From positions 2,294,001 through 2,358,000 of the forward strand of contig JARKIF010000007.1 of assembly GCA_029378245.1 (NCBI GenBank): a stretch of DNA of 64,000 nucleotides, given 5' to 3'. Position 1 is the first letter of the stretch, and each line of letters begins with the position of its first letter. Source of the DNA: Roridomyces roridus. Its lineage: Eukaryota > Basidiomycota > Agaricomycetes > Agaricales > Mycenaceae. The notes below the pieces were generated by a model. That model was not told the origin of the DNA. It made no database searches and saw only the letters and a list, made by a program, of their open reading frames with translations. Shown here piece after piece: positions 26,512-36,885 of the stretch. Position numbers and translations under genes: made by a program.

Positions 26512-29500
26512 CACCTAGTGCACCTCCGGATTGCTGACTAATGGACCTCGATGGTCCCATTAGATGTTGGTTTGATGGGGCCTTGGAGGTCCCCGGCGGA
26601 GGTATGTAATGGCGCCAACAGCGCAGGTAGCTATTTTGGAGACATCCTCCGCCTCCGCCAGTCGACACGGGACCACTGCCACGGGCAGGAGCAGCGTTTG
26701 GGGCCGCACCAAAGGGCCCAATAGGCGTCCCGCGCATCTGGTAGGCAAGCAGCGAGTCGGGTGCAACGGGGAGAGAGAGGTAGGCAAGCAGGATCAGTGA
26801 TGGCCTAGGGGGGATAGGGCCCTACGCGATAGGGCCTATCCACGCCCTAAAATAGGGCCCTACAGGTCACGACCTTCAGCGGTAGGCCCTACCTAGGCCC
26901 TATTGATACCATCAAATCCGGATCAAACGCCAACTAAGCCTTGTCACCTCCTCCGATGGGGCTCTGGGCACGTTTCGGCAGGAATACGGAGGCTATGGCC
27001 GAGTTTGCCGAGAAACTCCAACCAACAGAGACGGGCTGGGATTTACAGAAATCAGACGACAGTGAGAGAATATTACCCTTTTCGCAGAGGCCGACGATGA
27101 CCAGAGAAAAAGCGGTCGGGAACGGTTCAGACGGGGATCAGAGGGGGTTAGGCGTCAGACGGCGAGCACACAGTAGCACTCGATGAGCAGAGTAGGTTGT
27201 AACGATTTATTGAGAGGACAGATGCTTATACAAAAGTGGGCAAAAGTGAACTGACTACCGACTACAACTCGGGCCTTTATATACTAGTCCAAGGTCCGGA
27301 TCAAGACGGACATATGGAAACTTCTTCACAAATGGGGAGCGGGCATGGTTTATCATCTTCTCTGTAATCCAGCAGAAATATTAGTAATGCTTCCCCGAGC
27401 TTCTTTCGTCCGTGGTTGTCCGGTTTGTACGTGCCGAGCCAGAAATCCTACATATTTGTGACATTGAGTGCGCCGGCTGTTCTCGGCACATTTTGCAGGC
27501 CTTCTGATGGTCTCAAAACATCACCCGAATGCAATCCATTATGCTCCATGGATGCGTGATGGAGAAAATCAGCTGAAGTGTCGGAGTTCAATTGATATGG
27601 CTGTGTGCCGAGATGCCGATCAGATCGGATCAATGTTCGGAACTTCGGCTGATCACGGCATGTTCGATTTGGACTCATTGGTGTGTTTATCCAGCAGTAG
27701 TGCAACTCATGATGGGATGCTGTTTATTGTAGACTTGTAAGCTACTTGAGAACGGGTTTTGCCGTGATTCTAGTGATTTCACATATGTGGCATCACACTA
27801 GGAGGGAGGGTGAGAGCCAGATTTGACACGCTGCGCCGCTGCGGGCGCACCTCCGCAACCTCCGCTCGCAGGCGGAGGTTGCTTGCAGGCTCACATCGGG
27901 GCTCCCAATCCCCCGTGTGCGCGTATTCCTGAGGTATTGGTCATGCACTGGATGGGCGACTCGGGACGGCGGCAGGAGGATGGTCGGAGAACACGAACCA
28001 TCCCTGCTACAGCCCGCGTGATGCTTCCACGGGGATTTTCATGGATTGGTGCATCAATTTACCAGTTACTTCATTATGTGCCTAGATTCTAGTTGCTGAA
28101 TAAAACAAGTGAATGTGGGCAAGCATTCAAATTGATCTAAGCTGCCCAGCATACCTTGGAATTGTACAGGCTAGGCTACGGATGCCCACAGCCTATAGAC
28201 ATCCCAGCAGTGATGTAGAGCCTGGCGTACGGTGGTTCCTCGGTTACACCACCGCCACCTGACCTCCGAATCCGCCGCTACCGCCGGCGTGCCGCGCTGC
28301 TACCTCTTCTTCATCTTGGGCTATATGCAAGTAGATGATGCAACTTACATCCCAGAATCCAAGGTATGTCCTTCAGAAATGCGGGTGAGGGCCATGACAA
28401 TCATTTACGACGAGACCTCGGGACATACCTCCGCCGCCACTGCCACTGTTTGGTATCGATACCGGCAGATCCACTGGCTGTTAGTACATGAATCAGATAG
28501 TGGAAGTGGTTGGAAGGTCCGCAGGATAGGGCCTGGAGGCAAAGCTGGCACTGTGTCGGAGGCAAGGGTGACCGCGCGGAGGTGGCGGAGGTGATTATGT
28601 ATTGTGGCCTTCGGGACCGTACCAGTGCAGAGAGTTCGCTTTCTGATCGATGATGAGTCTAAGATTTATTGGGAGAGTGCTCAGGTACTCCAGTTCACTC
28701 AGCACTGTGGTTCGTTCAACGTTGGAGGACGTTGGCGGTGGTGGCGAGAAGGAGGTGTCAAACACAGCCTCGGAGGTTCTTTGCAGATCCATGATGTAAT
28801 TTTGATCAGCCAATCAGCAACTGAATAAAGCGAGGATCGCCGTGATAACACTCGATAAGAGTCTTTTCAAGGCCATTCGGGCTCGGACCGACTTGCGATA
28901 ACATCAGGGAGGCCGCCCGGAGTCACCAAATCATTTACAAGTGTTGATCTCTACAGGACCTGTGAAAGGCACGGTTTGAACCGGACGGTACACTAGTTGT
29001 TGGTAGGAATTAGTGTTCAAGAGTGGACTTTTATCGTTCAAGACGGAAATGTTTTTGACTGCTCCTATATCACATCTCCGATACAGTTCCCTGTTTTGCC
29101 ACTCCAAAGATGCCTTTCGAAAGGGATATGTGCTCCCACAAATTTCCATGTTGAATTTATACAAACTTCCGGAATCTCTGAAAACACCAGGATCTACATA
29201 ATTATGTTTCCACCTTTGAAATGTAAGATCTTCAACATGTTCATAAGCAGATCCCCACGGAATTTGGCAGCTACTCGTTTGATGCAGATGTTGAAATCCG
29301 CGAGATTGGATGTTTCGGGAATACCGGACCGTCGAGCAGTTGCATGGCGTCGCAATATGAAATAGACAGCGGGGACATACAATTGATGAATCTGCGTATG
29401 GCGTAAACCACGGAGACGGCTTGGAGACAGCCAAGGAAATTCTGCTGGGTGAATCAACCAGCTCTCTGCCACCTCCGCCACCTGCGCTCGCTTTATCTTC

Positions 29501-30469
29501 GTCCTTCTATCTCAACCCAATCGCACGAAACTAACCCAAAACATCCGTAGAGGTAGGCGCTACACTCTATTCTCCTTCATAATCATGGCAGGGCTACAAT
29601 AAATTACCTGGCGGAGGTCTCAGGTCAAGCGGAGGTTGTGATGGCGGCGGAGGTGCCTCGGCGTTCAACATCTCCAATTGCATTTGAACTCACCTTCCAA
29701 GAGAAGCCAAGTGTTAGTGTGGGCCGGCACTCAAGGACCATCCATTTTGCATGGCTCAGATTCAAACAGTGGTTTATCTCATTCAGAAACTATTGAACGG
29801 GTAGTGCCCAATAACGTAAGGCTTGAACTGTTACAATATTCAGGTGCTCGTGCGGTGCAATATCTTGTTCTAACCACCCTCCCACACTGTCCCGCTTTCA
29901 CCGCTGCAGGGAATGAAGCAGGCCTCACGAGTAGATGTCCAGGTGTCTATTTAATACCAATTCAAGCCTACAATTACAATCCAACGCCACCCGTGAGCGG
30001 AGGCTGCGGAGGTCCGCCATACCAGGCCCGTCCATCGAAACTGCCTTCCCGCCGCCCTCCCCTGCAATACAGAGCCCGACCTACCCCCAGCAAGTACGCT
30101 GCACGGCGTGCATGTTGAGCCCAATTCCAGCCTGCGGGCCGTCCCCTGCTAGAAGTCGGAGGTCCCGAGACCGCCCTCAAAAGCCGCCCTCTCGCTTGTC
30201 TATCCCTCTCTCCCACTGCGCCAGACACACTGCTTGCATAGCACGAACACACGACACATATTGGCCTCCTGGTGCGACCCTAAGCGCTGCTCCCGCCCGT
30301 GGCGGCGGTCCCGGGTCGACTGGCGGAGGCGGAGGATGTCCCCAAAATAGCTACCTGCGCTGTTGGTGCCATTACATACCTCCGCCGGGGACCTCTAAGG
30401 CCCCATCAAACCAACATCTAATGGGACCATCGAGGTCCATTAGTCAGCAATCCGGAGGTGCACTAGGTG
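26512..30469. mobile_element. 3.96-kb DNA transposon with long TIRs of about 210 bp, 8-bp TSD GCGCCTAC
   Basis: Left end CACCTAGTGCACCTCCGG, right end its inverse; similarity between the ends runs for about 210 bp (26512-26722 against about 30260-30469). GCGCCTAC flanks both sides (26504-26511, 30470-30477) and lies in the TFIIIC exon after VLRHILVSSAY. GGCGGAGGT/ACCTCCGCC motifs are scattered throughout, dense near 27840, 28250, 28580, 29470 and 29610. No transposase was recognised; a 167-codon minus ORF (28931-29434) has no known domain. A TAGGGCC-rich relic (26815-26890) is probably nested inside. Probably non-autonomous. Confidence 0.88.
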
Positions 30470-30614
30470 GCGCCTACCAGTCACCTGTCTACTTACCAGA
30501 ACATGATCCGCATAAGGCTCATGAGTACGATGGCTCCCGGGCTATCAGTCTAAATACTGACCGATTCCGACAGCCTGCGCTTCATTCGCTGGCGTGTTAG
30601 CGAGGCACGACAGT

Positions 30615-31098
30615 TTTAGTAGCGTTAGGCGTCATCACGCCTAACGATCACTCTTTGATGCCTAACATTTTTCGGTTGCCATGTGATTTGCAGCCTGTCC
30701 ATCAACTGCCAAGAGTTTTTTTGAGACTCAGAATCCACCATGAGTGGTGGTTAGACTCTGTTAGGTTAGGTTGCACAAGACACTTGACTGGTTCCAAATC
30801 AGTGTTTTTCCCCCCCATTTTCGTCTGTGAATGAAGCACTCAGAATCCACTGTGAGTGGCGGTTAGACTCAGTTAGGTTAGGTTGGGCAAGATGCTTGAG
30901 TGGCCCCAAATCAGTCCTCTCCCCCCCTTTTTCATCTGTGAATGCAAGGACTCATGAGGGCAGAATCCAGATATACAGTGACTCGTGAGGTAAGCAGAGA
31001 GCCGAGCACATGCCAAGGCAATGCCAAGGATAGGCGTCTTGCTGATCTTAGGCATCGACCAGATCATTAGGCGCCATCAGACGCCTAACGCTACTAAA
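30615..31098. mobile_element. About 484-bp MITE with GTTAGGCGTC TIRs and an internal tandem duplication
   Basis: Left TTTAGTAGCGTTAGGCGTC, right its inverse ending CTACTAAA at 31098. Inside, a block of about 112 bp (CAGAATCCAC..TGAGTGG.GGTTAGACTC, GTTAGGTTAGGTTG, then a C-run) occurs twice in tandem from about 30727 and 30840. It separates two parts of the TFIIIC pseudogene. No TSD was found, so the exact ends are approximate. Confidence 0.75.
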
Positions 31099-31460
31099 GT
31101 GGTATAGCCTCCGTATTAGCGGTGATCATCGAGCAGACACGCAAGCTGCATGTGGGAAACCAATTCAACAACGAGCCTCTTTGCATGCAGGCCGCGGGAC
31201 TGGGCAGCGGAGCGGCAGCGACTGATTCGTTCAAATCCCCTTGGCCTCCCCCACCTCTGACATTCCCAAAAAGGAAATTCGGAGAACAAAGGCGGCCCAT
31301 TTCGGCTACAAGTAGATAATATGCACGCCACATTTTTCTGTCAGTAGTATCGTTGTAATAAAGGTTTTATCTACTCCGCCGCGCGCCCGCCTTCACCGCC
31401 ATCCCCAAGCATTTCTTCGCGTCTCGGAGGTTGGGGCCGATAGAACATCGCCGATCCGAT

Positions 31461-31924
31461 CAAGGGGCACCAAAGATAAGAGATCAGCACATCACCTCGA
31501 ATTTCTTTTTTCAGCCAAATCGGCAGACCCTCTCCCCCTCTATAAAAGGAAATTTCCTTTTTGGGGCGCATCAAATGACATTATTTTGGGTATTTTGCCC
31601 CCCCTGCTGCCTGTACATGCCTCCCAAGGGCTTCCAGTCCATTCTATCAGCTCTGGAGCCCAAGATCGGGGTTTTCCGTCGAACTTCTGAGTTGACGAAG
31701 GTCCGCATGTGACCAGAGCACGTGACTAATCGGACACGTGACCAAGTCGAGACCATGTACCGAAAAAATTGAGAAAGTTCACTGGGGCTCCATTCAGTGG
31801 CCTACTATGCAAACAGAGCCTTTCCAGTGTCTGCAGAAATTTGGTGCAAAACTTTTTTTTCAGCCCTTGGAGGGACCCCCCTCCCCTCCTATAATATGAA
31901 ATTTCTTATCTTTGGTGCCCCTTG
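31461..31924. mobile_element. 464-bp MITE, TIR CAAGGGGCACCAAAGATAAG, TSD GATCCGAT
   Basis: GATCCGAT at 31453-31460 and 31925-31932. The TIRs are perfect inverse copies over about 21 bp. A single similar end (CAAGGGGCTCCAAAGATAAGG) lies at 36518, so the family has at least one more, broken, copy in the window. Confidence 0.92.
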
Positions 31925-32009
31925 GATCCGATTGATTTATCCCATGTGGAAGGTGTCGTGCCTCGTGTCAATCTCTCGAGCCCGAGCCAAACGATGGGGA
32001 GTTACTCAC

Positions 32010-33618
32010 GTAAAACGATAGCCGCCTATCTTCCATATCTCAGTAGCCACCATCTGGACACGCTCCTTCGGGGACACCAACGGATCGACGGCAATGGTGT
32101 AGGACCCGCAGAAATCTACGGCACCGCGTTTGAAATGGCCTCGAAGCGCATCAAAGAAGCCCTCGGCATCCGCAAAGGTCTCCCCCCCGTCACTCTCTCC
32201 CGCGTCGGCATCGTCATCCGATGAAACGGTGCACTAGGGTGCGGCCGTGAAATAGAAACTCTGAGTAGTATCGAATGTAGTGAGATAACTCAACCACTAA
32301 TCAATCTAAATCTCAACCAATCCAATGCTCGTGTGTGTGTGTGTTCGGGGTAGTAGGACAGGCGTCTCGTCCGTCAAAACCTCGGTACAACGTCAAAGGT
32401 AACTCTCGGGGGTTCAAGCTCGTCGTGTCCGAACGCGCAGTCTCAAGCTAACTAGCCGGGGCTCAGTCAAACTCTGGTCTCTAGGTTGTGTTCTGAGCAA
32501 TTTATTGTCCGCACTGGTCTCACAGATTGGAGGGGTAAAATCTACTACTGTACATGCTGTTTTGCTATGGCTTTTATACATTTTGCGGACTGAAGAATAT
32601 ATATGGTATCTGTGATGCCAAGGCCTCGTCTGGCCAATGGCATAGCTCTCATTCCTCTTTCTGATCAGTTCGTCAGGATTGCGTGCTTGATGCCTCAGTC
32701 AGCCGTCGATCCTCACGTGCTGCCGGAAGTTCCAGAACGCTCCATCGGTTTATCTCTTTCCCTCTCAGACTGGCCGGAGGTTTCCTTCTGCCTTAGATGC
32801 CTGAACCAGTCTGCCGGGGGCTTGCTAGGCAGGTAATCAACCCGCCCGAGCCTCATCATCGATAATTGTGTCTCGGTTGGCTTTGGAGCCGGTGATGCCG
32901 GAAGTCGGCACTCGCGGCTTGTCAAACTTCTCTTTCTCAGTATCTCTGATATGTCTCCGGCAGACGTTTCCTGACGTCCGGCCCCTACGTGCGTGCCTGA
33001 ATGGTTGGGTAATGCAACATTCGTAATAGTCTGGTCTGATCTCCCCGGGTTCAACTCCCGGTGAGTACGGTTCGAGTATTGTCTCTGTTGGTAGGTGGGA
33101 CGGGCAGTCCCTTCTGATCCTCTTGGTTACTCTCGGGCAGTAGTACACAGTCGTCAACTAATTCCCAAAGCCCTTGAGTTTAATACACTGCCCCGAGGCG
33201 GACATGTACCCTCAACATTGATGTTATGCCTCACTGTTCCCGGGACTTGCTTGTAAGCTGGAAACACGATATTTCGTAAATTCCCGGCGTGTAAAAGTAC
33301 ACTGCTTATCACCGAGTCTGATTCCACAGTGGTCCGCGGACGTGTCGAGGGTCGCTCATCAGCATCCTCATCGGCTGGCCGCCCTCGTTTGCCACTGTTT
33401 GACGGCTGGGCACCGACAGAAGTGTTCGGCGCGGGTTTGCTGCGCTTCTTGCGTTGCAAATTGCGATCCTTTTCACGGCAAGCATCGCAGGTCTTCAGGA
33501 TAGAACCCAAGGGTAGTTTATTGTGGCACCACTTCTTGCCGCACTCGTGCGGCGTGTTCGTGTCGGCGGGTGAGGCTGGAGGCGGCGTAGCAGCCACGGG
33601 CACAAATGTGTAGTTCAT
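32010..33618 (-). pseudogene. Transposon-borne protein with Cys-rich motif, interrupted
   Basis: The start at 33618 gives MNYTFVPVAATPP, then CGKKWCHNKLPLGSILKTCDACREKD with spacing CX4CHX12CX2C and a basic run (QRKKRSKP), a probable DNA-binding zinc motif, and a nuclear-type sequence (GKRGRPADEDADERP). After PRTTVESD the frame is cut by the LTR-like element (32222-33311). It continues SDDDADAGESDGG and, after a run of eight Gs that shifts frame by one, TFADAEGFFDALRGHFKRG and VDPLVSPKERVQMVATEIW up to a donor at about 32010. It may be the N-terminal part of a transposase or a cargo gene of the 31.2-33.8 kb element. I do not recognise the family with certainty. Confidence 0.5.
32222..33311. 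mobile_element. 1.09-kb LTR-like element, family copy B, TSD CCGA
   Basis: TGAAACGGTGCAC...CTTATCA; CCGA at 32218-32221 and 33312-33315. The beginning matches copy A at 22795. It cuts the Cys-rich protein gene, and excision joins VESD to SDDDAD. Confidence 0.78.
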
Positions 33619-34214
33619 GGTCAGAGTGAAGAGATTGATTGGACGCCTCGCGCTGTTTACATAAGACATGTCCCGTACGAGAAACAATGCTACAACTCGG
33701 TTGCAACTCGGGTAGAACAATGGGATCATATTCTGATTGCAATTTCCCCTTTTGGTTGTCAGAGGTGGGGGAGGCTTTGGCTGGCTGATTCGTTCACCTT
33801 GCAAACTCTGCACAAGTACCTGCACCGTGAGATGGGACTGGCGGATGCTGCTGCGCTGAGGCCCGAGAGTTTGGTATGGAGTGTGCAGACGAAGCGGTTC
33901 AATGTTGGTCCCGACGATCCGGAGGAAGAGGAGGGCGCGCCGTCGAGTGAGCGCCGAAAGTCGATGAAGAGGAAGATGCCATTACCGGATGTCGCAAAGG
34001 AGTATAATCCTGTCATTGTTGCCTTTTACGCGCAGGTCCTACTCGCGGCGGGGAGCTTCCAGAGTACGTTGTGTGAGTGTCTAGATTCTTTTTTCGTTCT
34101 TTGGTCTGAATTGAGTAGATTACTTCCTCCTGCCATTTGACCACTGCGAAGAGGATCCAATGATCTCTCTCTGCATCACTGTAGCTTTGCTTGGGTGTGC
34201 GGCGCAGCGTCAGT

Positions 34215-34715
34215 CAAGGGGGTGTCAACGGCCGAAATTCTGACACCGGGTGGGGGAGGGGGGGGGTCCCCCAAGAGGGCTTAAAAAACTTTTTGACCTG
34301 CATTTCAAAAAAGTTGCAGAGGAGTGTAAAACCATCCAGAAACACAGTTCTACACCAAGGAGGTGCTTTTTACAAACTCAGGAGCAAGATTGATGAAAAT
34401 TTCTTAATTGGGCTAACATTGATGGCATCAGACTATTCTGGAAGGTTTTGCACAACATAATGGCAATCCTGGCTGAGAGCTGGGTGCCCTCGTACTCAAA
34501 ATGCACTGTGTCAGTAGATCTTCACCTTTGTAGGCAATCGGTGGCTGAATTTGCAACGGGGGATCGAGCTGATTGAGATCAAAATTTGATGGCCGAGCTT
34601 ATCGTGGGAAGCACCTGCCCTATATGGTGGGGGAGGGGGGGGGGAGGGGTCCCAGTGGAGGGCTTAAAAAACTTTTTAAGTGGATATCCGTTTTTCGAAA
34701 GTTGACACCCCCTTG
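34215..34715. mobile_element. 501-bp MITE, TIR CAAGGGGGTGTCAAC, TSD GCGTCAGT
   Basis: GCGTCAGT at 34207-34214 and 34716-34723. The left TIR is the perfect inverse of the right one. Both halves carry G-runs (GGGGGAGGGGGG) followed by GGGCTTAAAAAACTTTTT, at about 34245-34295 and 34625-34680, so the subterminal zones are repeated in direct orientation. Confidence 0.92.
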
Positions 34716-34719
34716 GCGT

Positions 34720-36229
34720 CAGTGTATGGGCGATATAGTGTGCAAAAAGTTTTTTGGACAACTTATGGATTTCGTGCCCTCTTTGACTGACAACTTCAAG
34801 CTTTTGAAATACAACTTGCATTTGCGTAGATACAACTTCCAATTTACCGGATACAACTTCTTGCACGAACAACTACAACTTGAAATTCGCGGAATACAAC
34901 TTCACAATGGTATCTCCGCAACTCTAGTCAAGGCTCAACTTAACCCAGTTGAAATGTTCCTGGTCTGCCGGTGGAGGGCTCGGGAGCGTGCCGAGCAGCG
35001 GGAGGCGGTTATGACACTGTGGAATGGTGTCTGGGGCGGCACAGACGAGGCCCGATCCGTGAAGTTTGCAGCGCATGGAATCACCGTAAGCCACCATTCC
35101 GGGCGCTGGCCTGGATTTTCTGTTTTTGCTGAAAGAGCCGTCCAGTGGAATGAAGGCAGAGATACTTGAAGACTCTTCTTCATCATGGGAAGTCTATAGC
35201 GAACATAATGGCCAACCAGGATCCAAATTTTATCTGGGCCGCGGGCAAGCAGCAAGCTTCGGGTGGAGCTCAAAGGTTTCTTAGCTCTCTCAGTCCCAAT
35301 CCAAAATCCTTGGGTCGCCACTGAACTACCTATCCGCTCCGCTCCATCCAAACTCAATCACTCGGCAAAGATTTCCGCTCACTTGAGTGTCAGATCAGGG
35401 AAGACTCTGCCAAAGCCTTAGATAAACTCACAGCTCCGTAGCCTCTGGCCTGTTCAATTCCGAACTGTTTTCAATAACATGTAAATGATCAATTCCGAGT
35501 CCTTGTATGGTGAAATAGCCTTCTCCAGTTTCAAGCACCAAGGTCCATCAGCATAAGGGGAACTGAACCGTGGCACTTTCTCAGGGATCGATCGAAGCAT
35601 TGATGTTTCATGCGTCCCCGGTATCCTCAGAGGCAGTGCTCAGATGAAGAGGATGATTGTGAACCAATCCGATTCATTCACGGGTGCATCAGTTGTGTGT
35701 TGAAACTTTGACCCAGTCTCATATCCCTCAAGGATTTCAACCGTGGGACATTGTTTATACAAGGAATGGTAAATCAAAAGATCTCCTTGAATGAGGTCTA
35801 CATATTCGGTTTTCAACTAAGCCATCAAATATTGATGTGCATCCACAGAGTCACAGCAGGCCCCTGACTTTGATTGACTCGGAAAACATCTCCAGCCTAT
35901 ATTGTGTATACATACAATGGTTCCCCAATTGACCCTCCGACGGAGTGATCTACTCAACAGACTCCCATCACTGCATCATTCAAATCGATCACTCTATGGT
36001 GGGACTATTGATTACCGTTTGTTGCCATTTTGATTTAATTGTGGTGAGGTAGAATCAAGTTGTGGGTCAGCAGGATGGAAGTTGTGGTGGCTCGAGTTCA
36101 AGTTGTAGGGCAGAAAGTTGAAGTTGCAGGCAGAAAGTGGTGGTTGCGAAGGCACAAAATCCAAGTTGTAGTTGCATTTTGAGCCCAAGTTGCAAAAACT
36201 TTTTGCACAGTATATCTGCCATATCAGTG
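34720..36229. mobile_element. 1.5-kb TIR element with CAACTT arrays at both ends (CACTA-like)
   Basis: The ends read CAGTGTATGGGCGATATA and, inverted, CACTGATATGGCAGATATA, followed on both sides by GTGCAAAAAGTTTTT. The left subterminal zone (34757-34905) has about eight ACAACTT units spaced 15-25 bp; the right zone (36025-36200) has AAGTTG(T) in inverse orientation. CACT-type ends with subterminal arrays are typical of CACTA elements. No TSD was seen and no transposase, so the class is inferred. Confidence 0.6.
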
Positions 36230-36885
36230 TAACAATCGCGCCCGTTTCATCGTGCAGGTACACTACAAACTTGCGCTCTGAGTCGAGGCTGCTTCCACGC
36301 GCACAGACACCGGATGCACCGTCGAAGCGGCGTATAAACTTTCCATGATCTACAGCTCCACGGGCGCGCGCCATCTAGCCATTGACTGTAAGGATGGTGT
36401 AAGGATGGCATCCTTACAGCCACATCACTGATCTGTCACCTGTCAGTCCCGGCATCAGGGATCTGTCTATCTCACACAGTACAGCCTTCCGTTACCGTAC
36501 ACAGCCTTCATGCTCAAGGGGCTCCAAAGATAAGGAATTGCCCAGTCTTGTACTACTAATGCAATTGCAATGTATTCACAATTTCTGTTGAGGACTAAGA
36601 CCGATTCGAGGCCAGAGTACTTATCATCGGACGTGGTGAGTGATATCACGCCTGCGGGCAATAGATAGAAATAGTCGGCTGCAGTGGGTGACAGCAGGGC
36701 AGTGACTAGGGCAGTGCTTGTCAAATCTGATCCATAAATACTTCTGCCACGTCAACACCTATTATCCTCCGACTTGCACCGCACCATTCAATGTCTCTGC
36801 CAACTGCTGAAATACAGACGGGGACACATTTCCATATACATGGCAAGTAGACACAATTTCCAGGTGGTGGAGTACTTAGCTGGCT
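36230..36885. other. Stretch between the CAACTT element and the NLR gene
   Basis: A minus ORF (36374 leftwards, MARARGAVDHGKFIRRFDG) looks codon-biased for about 45 codons, then runs into the element's TIR; family unknown. A hairpin (TGTAAGGATG / CATCCTTACA) lies at 36389-36420, and a solitary CAAGGGGCTCC MITE end at 36518. Confidence 0.4.

Larger units (their letters stand above)
31234..33784. mobile_element. 2.55-kb TIR element in the TFIIIC gene, 12-bp direct flank repeat
   Basis: CTGATTCGTTCA occurs at 31222-31233 and 33785-33796; removing the segment joins AATDSF to FTLQTLHKYL of the TFIIIC protein. The ends share an inverted GCCTCCCCCACCTCTGACA. The length of the flank duplication would fit a Mutator-like element better than hAT, but part of it may be chance. 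It carries a minus-strand protein gene and two nested elements (31461-31924, 32222-33311). Confidence 0.78.
18050..34214 (+). pseudogene. TFIIIC subunit (TFC4/tau131-like TPR protein), shattered by insertions
   Basis: Fragments of one gene read in order on the plus strand: ARHRLAIARIRMGDEEEAK (18125-18185), HTDIVLWQDLMDYSPLFVEI (18234-18320), DELQDAAEIYET (18386-18424), DVKMRLAEIYEVLNEPRKA (18505-18555), VMDSRYGRR, then REWLV up to 18912. It resumes at 26019 with EAEKLVEAFRQNRRLF and runs to VLRHILVSSAY (26511); GNQFNNEPLCMQAAG lies at 31151-31230; FTLQTLHKYLHREMGLADA at 33793-33855; FYAQVLLAAGSFQS and DHCEEDPMISLCI to 34214. These are TPR blocks of the TFIIIC tau131/TFC4 family, which recruits TFIIIB to RNA polymerase III genes. 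Besides five insertions, the 5' third, part of the FDR...SSIDIL region and the C-terminus are missing. It is dead; a working copy must exist elsewhere. Confidence 0.82.

Noticed and set aside
28931..29434. 167-codon minus ORF inside the long-TIR element as a transposase candidate
   Set aside because: No DDE, zinc-finger or other transposase motif visible; kept only as an unassigned ORF.
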